A stretch of DNA of 57,642 bases from an uncultured Clostridium sp. (lineage in GTDB: Bacteria > Bacillota > Clostridia > Lachnospirales > Lachnospiraceae): positions 1 to 57,642 of the forward strand of contig CAMNRM010000032.1 in the NCBI GenBank assembly GCA_946553025.1, in the 5' to 3' direction. Position numbers and translations under genes: made by a program. Under the pieces are notes generated by a model, which was not told where the DNA came from, ran no database searches, and was given only the letters and a program-made list of their open reading frames with translations. Below are positions 17,181-26,152 of the stretch, in pieces (position 1 is the stretch's first letter; every line of letters starts with the position of its first letter).

Positions 17181-19001
17181 TTATTCGACCGTAACCGATT
17201 TTGCCAGGTTCCTTGGCTGATCGACATCCAGGTTTTTGCCCAGAGAAGCATAGTAGGCAATGAGCTGCAAAGTTACAGCGATGGGAAATACGGTAAAGAT
17301 ATCGCCCACGGCCGGGATAGTGATGTGGATATCGGCAATTCCCTGTTCGATGTCCACGCCTTCTTTGGTAATCAGGATAACAAAGGCTCCCCTTGCCTTA
17401 ACCTCCCGGACATTGGAGATGGCTTTAGCAAAGATATGGTCCTGGGTTACGGTGGCTATTACGGGTACATTTTCGGAAATCAGGGCAATGGTACCGTGCT
17501 TTAATTCTCCGGCGGCATAGGCTTCTGCGTGGATGTAGGATATTTCCTTTAGTTTTAATGCCCCCTCTAAAGAGAATGCATAGTCCTGGCCCCTTCCGAT
17601 AAAGAATGCATCCGGGCTGTTGATCAGATGGGTAACAACCGCTTTCATTTCTTCTTTCCGCTTAATCATGGATTCCATGGCGGGGATAACATCTAAAAAC
17701 TCGGCAAAAAAGCTGCGGGTTTCTTCTTCGCTGTATTTTCCGCGGACAAGAGCCATCCGCCCGGCAATCATATAGAGGGCAGCTAACTGTACCGAATACG
17801 CTTTGGTGCTTGCCACGGCGATTTCCGGCCCAGCATGGGTGTAGAGCACATAGTCGCTTTCCCGGGCAATGGTTGAGCCTTTGACATTGACGATGGCGAG
17901 GGTTTTTGCCCCAAGTTCTTTAGCCAGGTTCATGGCCGCTAAGGTGTCAACGGTTTCTCCGGACTGTGAAATTACGATAGCAAGGGTGTGTTCATCGACA
18001 AGGGGCTGCTGATAGCGAAACTCTGAGGCAATGGTTACGGTTACCGGAATGCGAAGCAGCGGTTCCATCACAGCCTTGGCAACCATTCCCGCGTGCATGG
18101 CGGTTCCGCAGGCAATCATATGAATCTGGCTGCAGTTTTTAAAGAGTTCATCGGGAATCTGATCTTCGGTAAAATCCGGCAGTCCGCGATTTAAGCGGGG
18201 GAGCAGCGTGTTTTTTAAGGCTTCCGGCTGTTCGTGGATTTCTTTCAGCATAAAATGCGGGAAACCGTTTTTCATGGCGGCATCCATGTTCCAGTTGATC
18301 GTCATCATTTCCGGCTGGGTTTTATCAAAATTGTCCAGACGGTAGGTCTGCACTTTATAGGGGGTCAGGCGGACGATTTCTCCTTCCGGCACAACGAAAT
18401 ACGACTGTGTGTAGGGAATTAATGCAGTTAAGTCCGAAGCGATAACTGCCCCGGAGTGCGTGTAGGCAGCGACTAAAGGGCTTACGTTTCGTATGGCATA
18501 AATCTCTCCCGGACGGTCAGAAAACAAGATACAAAAGCCATAGGAGCCTTCAAGCTTTTCGGTCAGCTTCCGGATGGCAATAAATGGGTCATGATCGTAG
18601 AACCGGTCTAAAACCCAGGCGGCAACTTCACTGTCGGTCTGAGAAACCAGCCGATCCTGCAATCCGTATTCTTCGGTCAGCTGATGATAGTTTTCTATAA
18701 TTCCGTTATGGATTAACGTTACCCGTCCTGCCTGGTGAGGATGGGCATTTTCATTCGTCACTCCGCCGTGTGTCGCCCAGCGGGTGTGACCGATGCCGCA
18801 GTGGGAGCTGTCTTTTTCTTTCGCGCAGGCTGCCTTTAATGCAGCAACCTTCCCGACCTGTTTTATCCTACAAACCTGTGATTTCGTGTTAAAATAGGCA
18901 ATTCCTGCACTGTCATAACCCCGGTATTCCAGACCGGAAAGCCCTTCGATTAATAGTTTCTTTGCCTCTAGCGGCCCTGTATATCCAATTATTCCACACA
19001 T
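17181..19001 (-). CDS. glmS: glutamine--fructose-6-phosphate aminotransferase (isomerizing)
   Basis: 606 aa, usual length. Makes glucosamine-6-phosphate for peptidoglycan. Catalytic Cys2 exposed after Met removal (MCGIIGYTG), N-terminal Ntn glutaminase (HTRWATHGGVTNENAHPH; SQTDSEV), then two SIS sugar-isomerase domains (IACGTAMHAG; SQSGETVDTLAAM; ASTKAYSVQ) and the C-terminal LDVDQPRNLAKSVTVE. Own promoter upstream. No glmS ribozyme core can be found in the very short 5' leader, unlike many Firmicutes. Confidence 0.97.
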   Translation of the reverse strand: MCGIIGYTGPLEAKKLLIEGLSGLEYRGYDSAGIAYFNTKSQVCRIKQVGKVAALKAACAKEKDSSHCGIGHTRWATHGGVTNENAHPHQAGRVTLIHNGIIENYHQLTEEYGLQDRLVSQTDSEVAAWVLDRFYDHDPFIAIRKLTEKLEGSYGFCILFSDRPGEIYAIRNVSPLVAAYTHSGAVIASDLTALIPYTQSYFVVPEGEIVRLTPYKVQTYRLDNFDKTQPEMMTINWNMDAAMKNGFPHFMLKEIHEQPEALKNTLLPRLNRGLPDFTEDQIPDELFKNCSQIHMIACGTAMHAGMVAKAVMEPLLRIPVTVTIASEFRYQQPLVDEHTLAIVISQSGETVDTLAAMNLAKELGAKTLAIVNVKGSTIARESDYVLYTHAGPEIAVASTKAYSVQLAALYMIAGRMALVRGKYSEEETRSFFAEFLDVIPAMESMIKRKEEMKAVVTHLINSPDAFFIGRGQDYAFSLEGALKLKEISYIHAEAYAAGELKHGTIALISENVPVIATVTQDHIFAKAISNVREVKARGAFVILITKEGVDIEQGIADIHITIPAVGDIFTVFPIAVTLQLIAYYASLGKNLDVDQPRNLAKSVTVE

Positions 19002-19026
19002 AGCTTTTCCTCCTTTTTAATCCCAG

Positions 19027-19055
19027 ATTATAGCGCAGACGAAAAAGAACGTCAA
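19027..19055 (-). promoter_or_regulatory. sigma-A promoter of glmS
   Basis: On the minus strand TTGACG (19050-19055), 17-bp spacer, TATAAT (19027-19032). The leader to the ATG is only about 20 nt and contains AAAAAGGAGG. Confidence 0.85.
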
Positions 19056-19191
19056 CTTTTCTGTTCTTTTCTTAAAGATAAATTAAGGTTTTTTATCGTT
19101 TTCCCATCTGTTTTTTAAATTTATAATATGTTATACTGTAACGGAAAATGTGAAAGAATAAACATTTTAGAAGAAAGGCAAGAAGCAGATC

Positions 19192-21510
19192 ATGCAGAGG
19201 TTGAACGCAGGAAAAAGCTGGCATAAGAGAAAAAAGCCTGTGCAGGGTAAATGGGTAACCGGGCTCATCGCCGTCTTATTTATCGGATCAGGGACTGCAC
19301 TGGGAAATATCAGCCAGCACTATGGAGAATTAAAAGATGAAGAGTTAAAAGCAGCGGCACTTGCCGCAATACAGGAAGCAAGCGCTCAGGCAGAGGCCGC
19401 GGCGCATAAAATAAAAGAAGAAACAGCAAAAGCCGAAGAACCCACAAAGGCTGCGCCGACAGTGCCGGAAACGAAAGAGGAAACGGAAAGTCTTCCCAAG
19501 CCCTATGAACCGGCACCGGATAAGCTGAACCTGGCTTATTTTTATCCGGAAGATGCCGAATCAGAAGAGATTATTGACAGCTATGCCGGAGAGGTGTTTC
19601 AGGAACTTATGGTTCTGGATTTGGACTGGCTGTCGGATTTATATGAACTTTCCGACGTATCCCCATCGACGATGGCTTCCCGCCTGGGAAAAGGGACGAA
19701 GGCCGTTATGGGAGGCTATAACCCCAGGGATAAAGCACACAGGGCGAATAATCCTTCTTCCTGGGTGATTCACGACTGGAAAAAAATCCATGTCAATTTT
19801 ATCAACGGCGACGGAAAAGCGATTGACGGTTTTTCCAATGTAAAAGATATTCTTTCCATGGCAAGCGTCTACACCTATTTTTCGGATATGATGGATGTGG
19901 ATACTTTCTCGGAATATTCCCGCCAGCTATGGAAAAATTCCCACAGCTACAGTTTAAGTATGGGAGATTTGTATTACTGCAGCGGGTGCCTGAATAAAAC
20001 GGAAGAAGAACTTGTCCGGGAAGCCGAGGAAGAAGAATTTGCCGCCGAAGCAATGTCCTTTGGGATGAACGGACAGGCAGGCCGTACCGGTGGACAGAAC
20101 AGCTTGCCTTCCGGTGAGATTTGGGAAGGCGGAGTCAGCGGCGTGCAGGGCAGTGCTGCAAGAGGTTTAACCGAATCTTCTGCGGCAGGAACAACGGCGG
20201 CACAGGCGGAATCTGTACCGGCAGAAACGGCAGCGGCGCAGGCATCCTCTATGCCACAGGCGGAATCTATGCCGGCAGAAACGACAGCGGCGCAGGTATC
20301 TTCTATGGCGCAGGCGGAATCTATGCCGGCAGAAACGACGGCGGCGCAGGTATCTTCTATAGAGCAGACAGAATCTGTATTAGCAGAATCATCGGTTTCG
20401 GGAAGTTCCGTTTCCGGGAATTCGGCTTTGGGAAATTTATCGGGGGGTATGCCGACGGATTCATCGGTTTCCGGGAACTCGGCATCTGGAAATATATTTG
20501 GAAATGCATCCCCATCGGATTTGCAAAATCCTACGGGAATGGGTGCTGAAGCGGCAAATACCGCAGCGGGAAGCGCAAATCAGAAAACCGGAAAGAAAAC
20601 ACAGTATGACTGCCCGGGACATGTTGATTTGTACATACGGGTTAAGGTTTTGGGATTAGAGGATAAAAAAGGATTGTTTTCTATCAGCAAAGCTGCCGAA
20701 AAGAAAGCGGAAGAAAAGAAGGCGGCAAATAGGAAGGCAGAAGATAATAAAACCTCCGGGAAAACAGCCGAAAAAGCAGAAGAGTTAAAAGAAACAGAAA
20801 AGGCCGAAGAAACCAAAAGCAAAGCAGCAGAAAAAACAGCAACAAACAAGGAAAAAGATAGCACAGACAAAAAGACGGCCGATAATAAGACAGAAAATAA
20901 GGCATGGGATGGCTGGAATACACAGAACATTGCCAGTGTTAAGAAAATCAGCGGTCAGGACTGGTTTGAGGATTTTGGTTTAAGCATTTCTTCGATTTCT
21001 TTAAGTGTGCCTTTAACTAACCAGGAAATTGACGAATATATGAACCGGCTTCCGGCAGATACATCGGTAACCCGGCGGAATATTATTCATTTTGCCCTGT
21101 CTTCGGTGGGACGGGTTCCGTACTACTGGGGAGGGAAGCCTGCGGCCTCAGGTTATGAAGGAAACAATTTCGGTGCGCTGATTCCTGCGGACCCCAAGGG
21201 ACGGCTGCTGCGCGGACTGGACTGTTCCGGATGGATCAACTGGGTGTATTGGTCGGCTACGGGTAAGCGGCTGGCAGGAGAGAGCACCAGCAGCTTATGT
21301 CTGTGCGGAAAACAGGTCAGCCTCAGTGAGTTAAAGCCCGGGGATATTATTGTGCGCACAGGTGCGAACGCCCATGTGGTGATGTTTTTGGGCTGGACTG
21401 CCGATGGTCAGATGAATGTTATCCATGAAACCAGCGGTTCAATTAATAATGTCATGGTTGCAACGATAGGTGCTCCTCCATGGCCGTACTACCGTAAACT
21501 GGTGGAATAA
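19192..21510 (+). CDS. membrane-anchored NlpC/P60 peptidoglycan hydrolase with low-complexity stalk (772 aa)
   Basis: Basic N-terminus and one hydrophobic anchor (GKWVTGLIAVLFIGSGTALG), then a globular domain about 110-275. A stalk follows with tandem Ala/Thr/Gln/Ser repeats of the AESMPAETTAAQVSSM type (about 335-400), a SVSGNSASGN Gly/Ser segment (about 400-455) and an AEEKKA-type Lys/Glu/Ala helix (about 500-575). The C-terminal NlpC/P60 domain has the Cys in LRGLDCSGWINWVYW, the His in GANAHVVMFLG and a further His in VIHETSG. Predicted to cut cell-wall peptides outside the membrane. Downstream LCP gene suggests a shared envelope role. TATACT near 19132 is a likely -10. Confidence 0.85.
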   Translation: MQRLNAGKSWHKRKKPVQGKWVTGLIAVLFIGSGTALGNISQHYGELKDEELKAAALAAIQEASAQAEAAAHKIKEETAKAEEPTKAAPTVPETKEETESLPKPYEPAPDKLNLAYFYPEDAESEEIIDSYAGEVFQELMVLDLDWLSDLYELSDVSPSTMASRLGKGTKAVMGGYNPRDKAHRANNPSSWVIHDWKKIHVNFINGDGKAIDGFSNVKDILSMASVYTYFSDMMDVDTFSEYSRQLWKNSHSYSLSMGDLYYCSGCLNKTEEELVREAEEEEFAAEAMSFGMNGQAGRTGGQNSLPSGEIWEGGVSGVQGSAARGLTESSAAGTTAAQAESVPAETAAAQASSMPQAESMPAETTAAQVSSMAQAESMPAETTAAQVSSIEQTESVLAESSVSGSSVSGNSALGNLSGGMPTDSSVSGNSASGNIFGNASPSDLQNPTGMGAEAANTAAGSANQKTGKKTQYDCPGHVDLYIRVKVLGLEDKKGLFSISKAAEKKAEEKKAANRKAEDNKTSGKTAEKAEELKETEKAEETKSKAAEKTATNKEKDSTDKKTADNKTENKAWDGWNTQNIASVKKISGQDWFEDFGLSISSISLSVPLTNQEIDEYMNRLPADTSVTRRNIIHFALSSVGRVPYYWGGKPAASGYEGNNFGALIPADPKGRLLRGLDCSGWINWVYWSATGKRLAGESTSSLCLCGKQVSLSELKPGDIIVRTGANAHVVMFLGWTADGQMNVIHETSGSINNVMVATIGAPPWPYYRKLVE

Positions 21511-21532
21511 ATTAATACGAGGTTTTATTACT

Positions 21533-23434
21533 ATGTCAAGAAAAAATTATAATGAACCCTATGAAGACGAATTGGACAGAATGCGTGCACGAAGAAAAAG
21601 AGCTGTTTCGCCAAGGCAAAGACAGCGATTTGATGATGACTGGGATGATGATTTTGATGAAGTGGACTTTCATGAAAATGACGATTGGAAAGAAGATGGC
21701 TACTTCGAGAATAACGACTGGGAAGAGGATGACTACTTCGACGATGACGACTGGGAAGATGAACCGGATGTAAGACCCCGCAATTTGCGCCGTACAGGTT
21801 ATGGGAGAAATGGTTCGACAGATTCTGCCTATGGACGTGATTCTGTCCATGGACGTCGGCACCAGATAGCAGAACATTCCGGATACTCTAATCATCGTCA
21901 GGGAAATTCCACCTATGGCAGCAGAACGCAGGGCAGGAAGAAAAACGGAAGGCGGAAAAAGAAAGCACCTTTGATTCTTGCCGTGGTACTGGTTTTACTC
22001 TTGTTGTCCGGCGGAATGCTTTATGCCAAACGCTGGGCAAAGGATCGGGACGGTTACTGGAATATTGCGGTTTTCGGTGTGGATTCCCGGGACGGAGGGC
22101 TGGAAAAGGGCGCGTTAGCCGATGTGCAGATGATTGCCAGCATTAACAAGAAAACCGGAGAAATCCGTCTGGTTTCTGTTTACCGGGATACCTATGTGCA
22201 GATTAATGACGACGGGGACTTCCATAAGATTAATGAGGCTTATTTTAAGGGCGGGCATAAGCAGGCGCTGGAAACCTTAAAGCGGAACCTGGATGTGGAT
22301 GTGGACGATTATGCTACCTTTAACTGGAAGGCCGTTGCCGATGGAATCAATATTTTGGGCGGTATTGATTTGGAAATCACGGAGAGCGAATTTGCCTATA
22401 TTAATTCGTTTATTACCGCTACCGTAGAATCGACGGGGATTGCCTCTTTCCATCTGGAACATCCGGGGATGAACCATCTGGACGGCGTACAGGCGGTTGC
22501 TTACAGTCGGCTTCGCCTTATGGATACGGACTTTAACCGGACAGAGCGGCAGAGGAAGGTAGTGGCCTTGGCTTTAGAGAAGGCAAAGCAGGCCGACTTT
22601 AAGACGCTTACCGGACTGGCGGGGGTAATTTTATCGGAGATATCCACCAGTATCGGTCCGGAAGACGTTATTCCTCTGGCAAGAGATGCCGGTCATTATT
22701 TCCTTGGACAAACCGGCGGATTTCCGTTTGCCAAGACAACTGCAGATGTAGGAAAGCTGGACTGCGTTATTCCTATGACACTCGAGTCCAATGTTGTCTT
22801 CCTCCATCAGTTCCTCTTTGATCAGGAAGGTTATCAGCCTTCGGAATCGGTAAAAAAGATCAGCAAAATCATCAGTGAGCGAACAGGTATCTATGAAGAA
22901 GGCAAGTCTGCCGGGGCAGATACAAACCTTGGCGGCGTCACAGGAAATACGGGTGCTCCGGCATCTCCTTCACCGGGCGGTGCCTCCAACCAGGGGGGTT
23001 CTTCGCAGGGCGGCGCTTCTTTAGAAAATTCCGGAAATAATGATAAAGCAGATACTTTGCAGACCGAAGAAGCGATTTCCGAAGAAAATGCCGGGGAAGA
23101 AACCAAAAAAGACACAGAAGAGGAGAGCAGGGAAGCCGACGAGGAAGAGAAGGAAAATAAGGACGAATCGAAGGCAGATAAAGAAAGTACGAAAGCAGAG
23201 GATAAGGGCGAAAACGATAAAGAAGAAAAGACAACCGCTGCCGAAAAAGAGTCAAATCCAACCCCTGTAGAACCTTTAGCACCAGAGGAAACCACGCTTT
23301 CCCAGGAACAGATTATGGAAGGCCCCGGGGCAGTTCATCCGCCGAAAGAGCCTGGAGAAGGTGCAAATCCTCCTGCACCCGAACCACCGACAGCAGAAGC
23401 AGGGCCAGGTTTTGAAGGGCCGGGAGGGAATTAA
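21533..23434 (+). CDS. LytR-CpsA-Psr (LCP) family cell-wall glycopolymer ligase (633 aa)
   Basis: ATG 21533 chosen (ACGAGG upstream); upstream in-frame codons overlap the NlpC gene. Very acidic, Asp/Glu-rich cytoplasmic head (about 35-80), basic stretch (GRKKNGRRKKKAP), one membrane helix (LILAVVLVLLLLSGG), then the LCP domain with AVFGVDSRD, SVYRDTYVQI and YSRLRLMDTDFNRTERQRKVV, which holds the conserved Arg/Asp residues that bind polyprenyl pyrophosphate. Tail is Lys/Glu then Pro-rich. Attaches teichoic-acid-like or capsular polymers to peptidoglycan. The acidic head is unusual for the family. Confidence 0.9.
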   Translation: MSRKNYNEPYEDELDRMRARRKRAVSPRQRQRFDDDWDDDFDEVDFHENDDWKEDGYFENNDWEEDDYFDDDDWEDEPDVRPRNLRRTGYGRNGSTDSAYGRDSVHGRRHQIAEHSGYSNHRQGNSTYGSRTQGRKKNGRRKKKAPLILAVVLVLLLLSGGMLYAKRWAKDRDGYWNIAVFGVDSRDGGLEKGALADVQMIASINKKTGEIRLVSVYRDTYVQINDDGDFHKINEAYFKGGHKQALETLKRNLDVDVDDYATFNWKAVADGINILGGIDLEITESEFAYINSFITATVESTGIASFHLEHPGMNHLDGVQAVAYSRLRLMDTDFNRTERQRKVVALALEKAKQADFKTLTGLAGVILSEISTSIGPEDVIPLARDAGHYFLGQTGGFPFAKTTADVGKLDCVIPMTLESNVVFLHQFLFDQEGYQPSESVKKISKIISERTGIYEEGKSAGADTNLGGVTGNTGAPASPSPGGASNQGGSSQGGASLENSGNNDKADTLQTEEAISEENAGEETKKDTEEESREADEEEKENKDESKADKESTKAEDKGENDKEEKTTAAEKESNPTPVEPLAPEETTLSQEQIMEGPGAVHPPKEPGEGANPPAPEPPTAEAGPGFEGPGGN

Positions 23435-23467
23435 ACACGTAAATATTCATAAGGATGTGTATTAATA

Positions 23468-23526
23468 AACCGCTATAAGATGCAGGAATAATTTATTGTT
23501 GTTTGCATTTTATAGCGGTTTTTTTT
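23468..23526 (+). terminator. rho-independent terminator after the LCP gene
   Basis: AAACCGCTATAAGATGCA pairs with TGCATTTTATAGCGGTTT around an AT-rich loop, followed by eight or more Ts. Confidence 0.85.
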
Positions 23527-23576
23527 TAATACTTTTTGAAAATAATAGAAATTAATAGAAACGAGAGATTTTTTTC

Positions 23577-23605
23577 TTGACAAAATTAATTATTAATTCT
23601 AAAAT
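23577..23605 (+). promoter_or_regulatory. promoter of the NADAR/PARG pair
   Basis: TTGACA (23577-23582), 17-bp spacer, TAAAAT (23600-23605), 60 bp before the start codon, in very AT-rich DNA. Confidence 0.65.
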
Positions 23606-23664
23606 GATAATAACATTTTCATATTATTTATTTGAACTTATCATGAATGCATTGGAGGTTGATT

Positions 23665-25239
23665 ATGGTATATACGAGAGAAGCTTTGGTCGAAAAATGT
23701 TATGCCGGCGAAAAATTTAAGTATCTTTTTTTCTGGAAGCCCACGATTACGGAAGGAGAAATTACAGAAAGCTGTCTTGGTCAATGGTGGATGTGTCCAT
23801 TTAAGGTGGATGGAGTTACCTATTCCTGCACAGAACAGTATATGATGGCAGAGAAGGCCAGATTGTTTCATGATGAAGCGATGTTGGATAAGATTATGAA
23901 TACCAATTATCCAAAAGAAATGAAAGCTTATGGGAGGGCAGTGCAGAATTTTAATGACGAAGTCTGGGATTCCAAGGCATATTCCATTGTCAAAAAAGGA
24001 AATATTGCAAAATTTTCACAAAATCCGGAATTATGGAATTATTTGAAGCAGAGCAAAAACCGAGTTCTTGTGGAAGCCAGTCCCCGCGACCGTATATGGG
24101 GGATAGGTTTGGGCGCAAGTAATCCCGATGCGCAAAATCCTATAAAATGGAGAGGCCGAAATCTTCTCGGTTTTGCGCTGATGGAAGTAAGGGATATTTT
24201 GCTGGAGAGAGAACAGCCGGGGCATGGGAATTTATTGGCACAGGGAAAACAGGAACAGGACGATTTATTGAAACAGAAAAAAAAGCAGGCGCATGGGAAT
24301 ACGGTCACCTGTCAAAAAAGAGATAAACAGGGCCTGACGGAAAAGGAGTTTCTAGCTTCTTATGATGCCGGTCATTTTGTGCGTCCTTCTGTGGCAACGG
24401 ATATGGTGATTTTTACCATTACAGAGGAAAAAGAAGAAAATTACCGGAAGCTTTCGGAAAAAAATTTAAGTGTTCTACTTATTCGGCGCGGCGTTCATCC
24501 TTTTTTAGGCTGCTGGGCACTTCCCGGAGGGTTTATTCGTCCGGATGAAACGGCAGAAGATGCGGCTCGAAGAGAATTACAGGAAGAAACCGGGTTATCA
24601 CAGGTATATCTGGAACAATTATATACATTTACCGAACCTGCGCGTGATCCCAGAACCTGGGTAATGAGTTGTTCGTACATGGCACTGATTGATTGCAGCA
24701 AAGTAAGGCTGCAGGCAGGAGATGACGCAGACAATGCACAATGGTTTAAGGTAACTTACCGCCTGTTAAGTGAAAAAAAGGATTATCCAAAAGCCGGCAG
24801 GTCGCTTGTAAAAACACAGCAGTATGAACTTCTATTGTCACCGCAGGATAATGAAGGCAAGGATGATGACATCGACACGGAAACGATTGTTCTTCGGGCA
24901 ATTTTACAAAAAACAGTCACAAAGACGGAAGAAATGGAAAAAACGGAATATACTTTGCTGGAAAATGACGGTCTGGCCTTTGACCATGCCAGAATTATTG
25001 CCTGTGCCATCGAGAGGCTGCGCGGAAAAGTGGAATATACAGGACTTGCCCTGCATTTAATGCCGGAAGAATTTACCTTAACGCAGCTGCAGCAGGCTTA
25101 TGAGGTGATTTTAGGAAAAACGCTGTTAAAACCGGCATTCCGCAGAAAAATCGCAGGACTGGTTGAAGAAACCAATCATTATACAGAAAATGAGGGACAT
25201 CGTCCTTCGCGGCTATTTCGCAGAAAGTGGGAAGAGTAG
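23665..25239 (+). CDS. NADAR - Nudix - NrtR-type winged-helix fusion protein (524 aa)
   Basis: ATG 23665 has GGAGG eight bases upstream. Domain 1 (about 10-185) is NADAR/YbiA-like: FKYLFFWKP, GQWWMCPFKVDG, YSCTEQYMMAEKA, RDRIWGIGLG, WRGRNLLGFALMEVRD. Domain 2 (about 225-390) is Nudix with box GGFIRPDETAEDAARRELQEETG intact in its G-x5-E-x7-RE-x2-EE-x-G pattern. Domain 3 (about 420-520) resembles the DNA-binding winged helix of NrtR NAD-homeostasis repressors (MPEEFTLTQLQQAYEVIL; FRRKIAGLVEET). Known: NADAR enzymes act on N-glycosidic ADP-ribose, including removal from guanine in DNA; Nudix partners cut ADP-ribose. A possible sensor-eraser of ADP-ribose, or a repressor of its own operon. Confidence 0.85.
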   Translation: MVYTREALVEKCYAGEKFKYLFFWKPTITEGEITESCLGQWWMCPFKVDGVTYSCTEQYMMAEKARLFHDEAMLDKIMNTNYPKEMKAYGRAVQNFNDEVWDSKAYSIVKKGNIAKFSQNPELWNYLKQSKNRVLVEASPRDRIWGIGLGASNPDAQNPIKWRGRNLLGFALMEVRDILLEREQPGHGNLLAQGKQEQDDLLKQKKKQAHGNTVTCQKRDKQGLTEKEFLASYDAGHFVRPSVATDMVIFTITEEKEENYRKLSEKNLSVLLIRRGVHPFLGCWALPGGFIRPDETAEDAARRELQEETGLSQVYLEQLYTFTEPARDPRTWVMSCSYMALIDCSKVRLQAGDDADNAQWFKVTYRLLSEKKDYPKAGRSLVKTQQYELLLSPQDNEGKDDDIDTETIVLRAILQKTVTKTEEMEKTEYTLLENDGLAFDHARIIACAIERLRGKVEYTGLALHLMPEEFTLTQLQQAYEVILGKTLLKPAFRRKIAGLVEETNHYTENEGHRPSRLFRRKWEE

Positions 25240-25257
25240 GGAGGCGAAGAAAAAATT

Positions 25258-26085
25258 ATGGACAGAAAAGCAATGGCACGGGAAACGCTGGAAATTATGA
25301 AAAATGGTTATTATGTTGCAGGCGAAAAACGTGTTGAAATTCGGGGGCTTCATGAGGATTCCGTGAAAAAGAGTTTTTTACTGACGCCAACGCAGGGAGA
25401 TGTGTTATTGAATCGGTGTATGGAAGGGGAATTTAACAAAGGCTGCAATGGCGAATCCAGGGAAGAAATTTTGGTTTGGAACTGTTCAACGGTGGACGCC
25501 ATTCTGCGTTTACATGCACAGAAAAAAGAAGCTGCTGTATTAAACTTTGCCAGTGCAAAAAACCCCGGAGGCGGATTTATCAATGGAGCAAATGCACAGG
25601 AAGAAAGCCTGGCCGTTTCCGGCGGGCTTTACCGGACGTTGACGGTTCATGAAGAGTATTACAGGAAAAACCGGGAATATAAAAGCATGATGTATACCAA
25701 TTATGCCATTTATTCACCCAATGTCGTATTTTTCCGGGATGAACGCTTTAAACTGATGGAAGAGCCAGTAATGGCTTCCGTATTGACCATCCCTGCGGTG
25801 AATATGGGGCAGGTGCTGCTAAAAGGGGAAGATGAAGAAGAAGCAAAACGGGTAATGCGGGAGCGGATGAAGCTGGTTCTTTCCATTTTTGCCGACCAAA
25901 ACTGCCGACATCTGGTGTTAGGGGCTTATGGATGCGGCGTTTTCCGCAATGATCCCATCGACATCGCCAGATGGTGGAAGGAACTTTTGGAAAAGTTTTT
26001 CTGTGGGTGTTTTGAAACCATTGTGTTTGCCGTGCTTGATCGAGCGAATGGGAAATATATTGGGGCGTTTGAGGGGGAATTATAA
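25258..26085 (+). CDS. TIGR02452-family, PARG-like macrodomain protein (275 aa)
   Basis: Bacterial-type poly(ADP-ribose) glycohydrolase fold. The diagnostic loop NPGGGFINGANAQEESL carries GGG-x7-QEE with the catalytic Glu pair. Further family blocks: VLNFASAKNPGG, YAIYSPNVVFFRD, LVLGAYGCGVFRNDP. GGAGG sits upstream and only 18 bp separate it from the NADAR fusion, so the two form one operon for ADP-ribose processing. No toxin ADP-ribosyltransferase (DarT-like) is encoded nearby. Convergent or tail-to-head with cas3, 67 bp away in the same direction. Confidence 0.88.
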   Translation: MDRKAMARETLEIMKNGYYVAGEKRVEIRGLHEDSVKKSFLLTPTQGDVLLNRCMEGEFNKGCNGESREEILVWNCSTVDAILRLHAQKKEAAVLNFASAKNPGGGFINGANAQEESLAVSGGLYRTLTVHEEYYRKNREYKSMMYTNYAIYSPNVVFFRDERFKLMEEPVMASVLTIPAVNMGQVLLKGEDEEEAKRVMRERMKLVLSIFADQNCRHLVLGAYGCGVFRNDPIDIARWWKELLEKFFCGCFETIVFAVLDRANGKYIGAFEGEL

Positions 26086-26152
26086 ATCAGGATGTTTTCC
26101 TTTTGTATCACATTATAGATTATAAAATTCTATCAAAGGACTGAAAGAAAGC

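Noticed and set aside
20121-20549. 142-aa plus-strand ORF with GRNDSGAGIFYGAGGIYA repeats
   Set aside because: Out-of-frame shadow of the Ala/Thr/Ser-rich stalk of the NlpC/P60 protein; no ribosome site.
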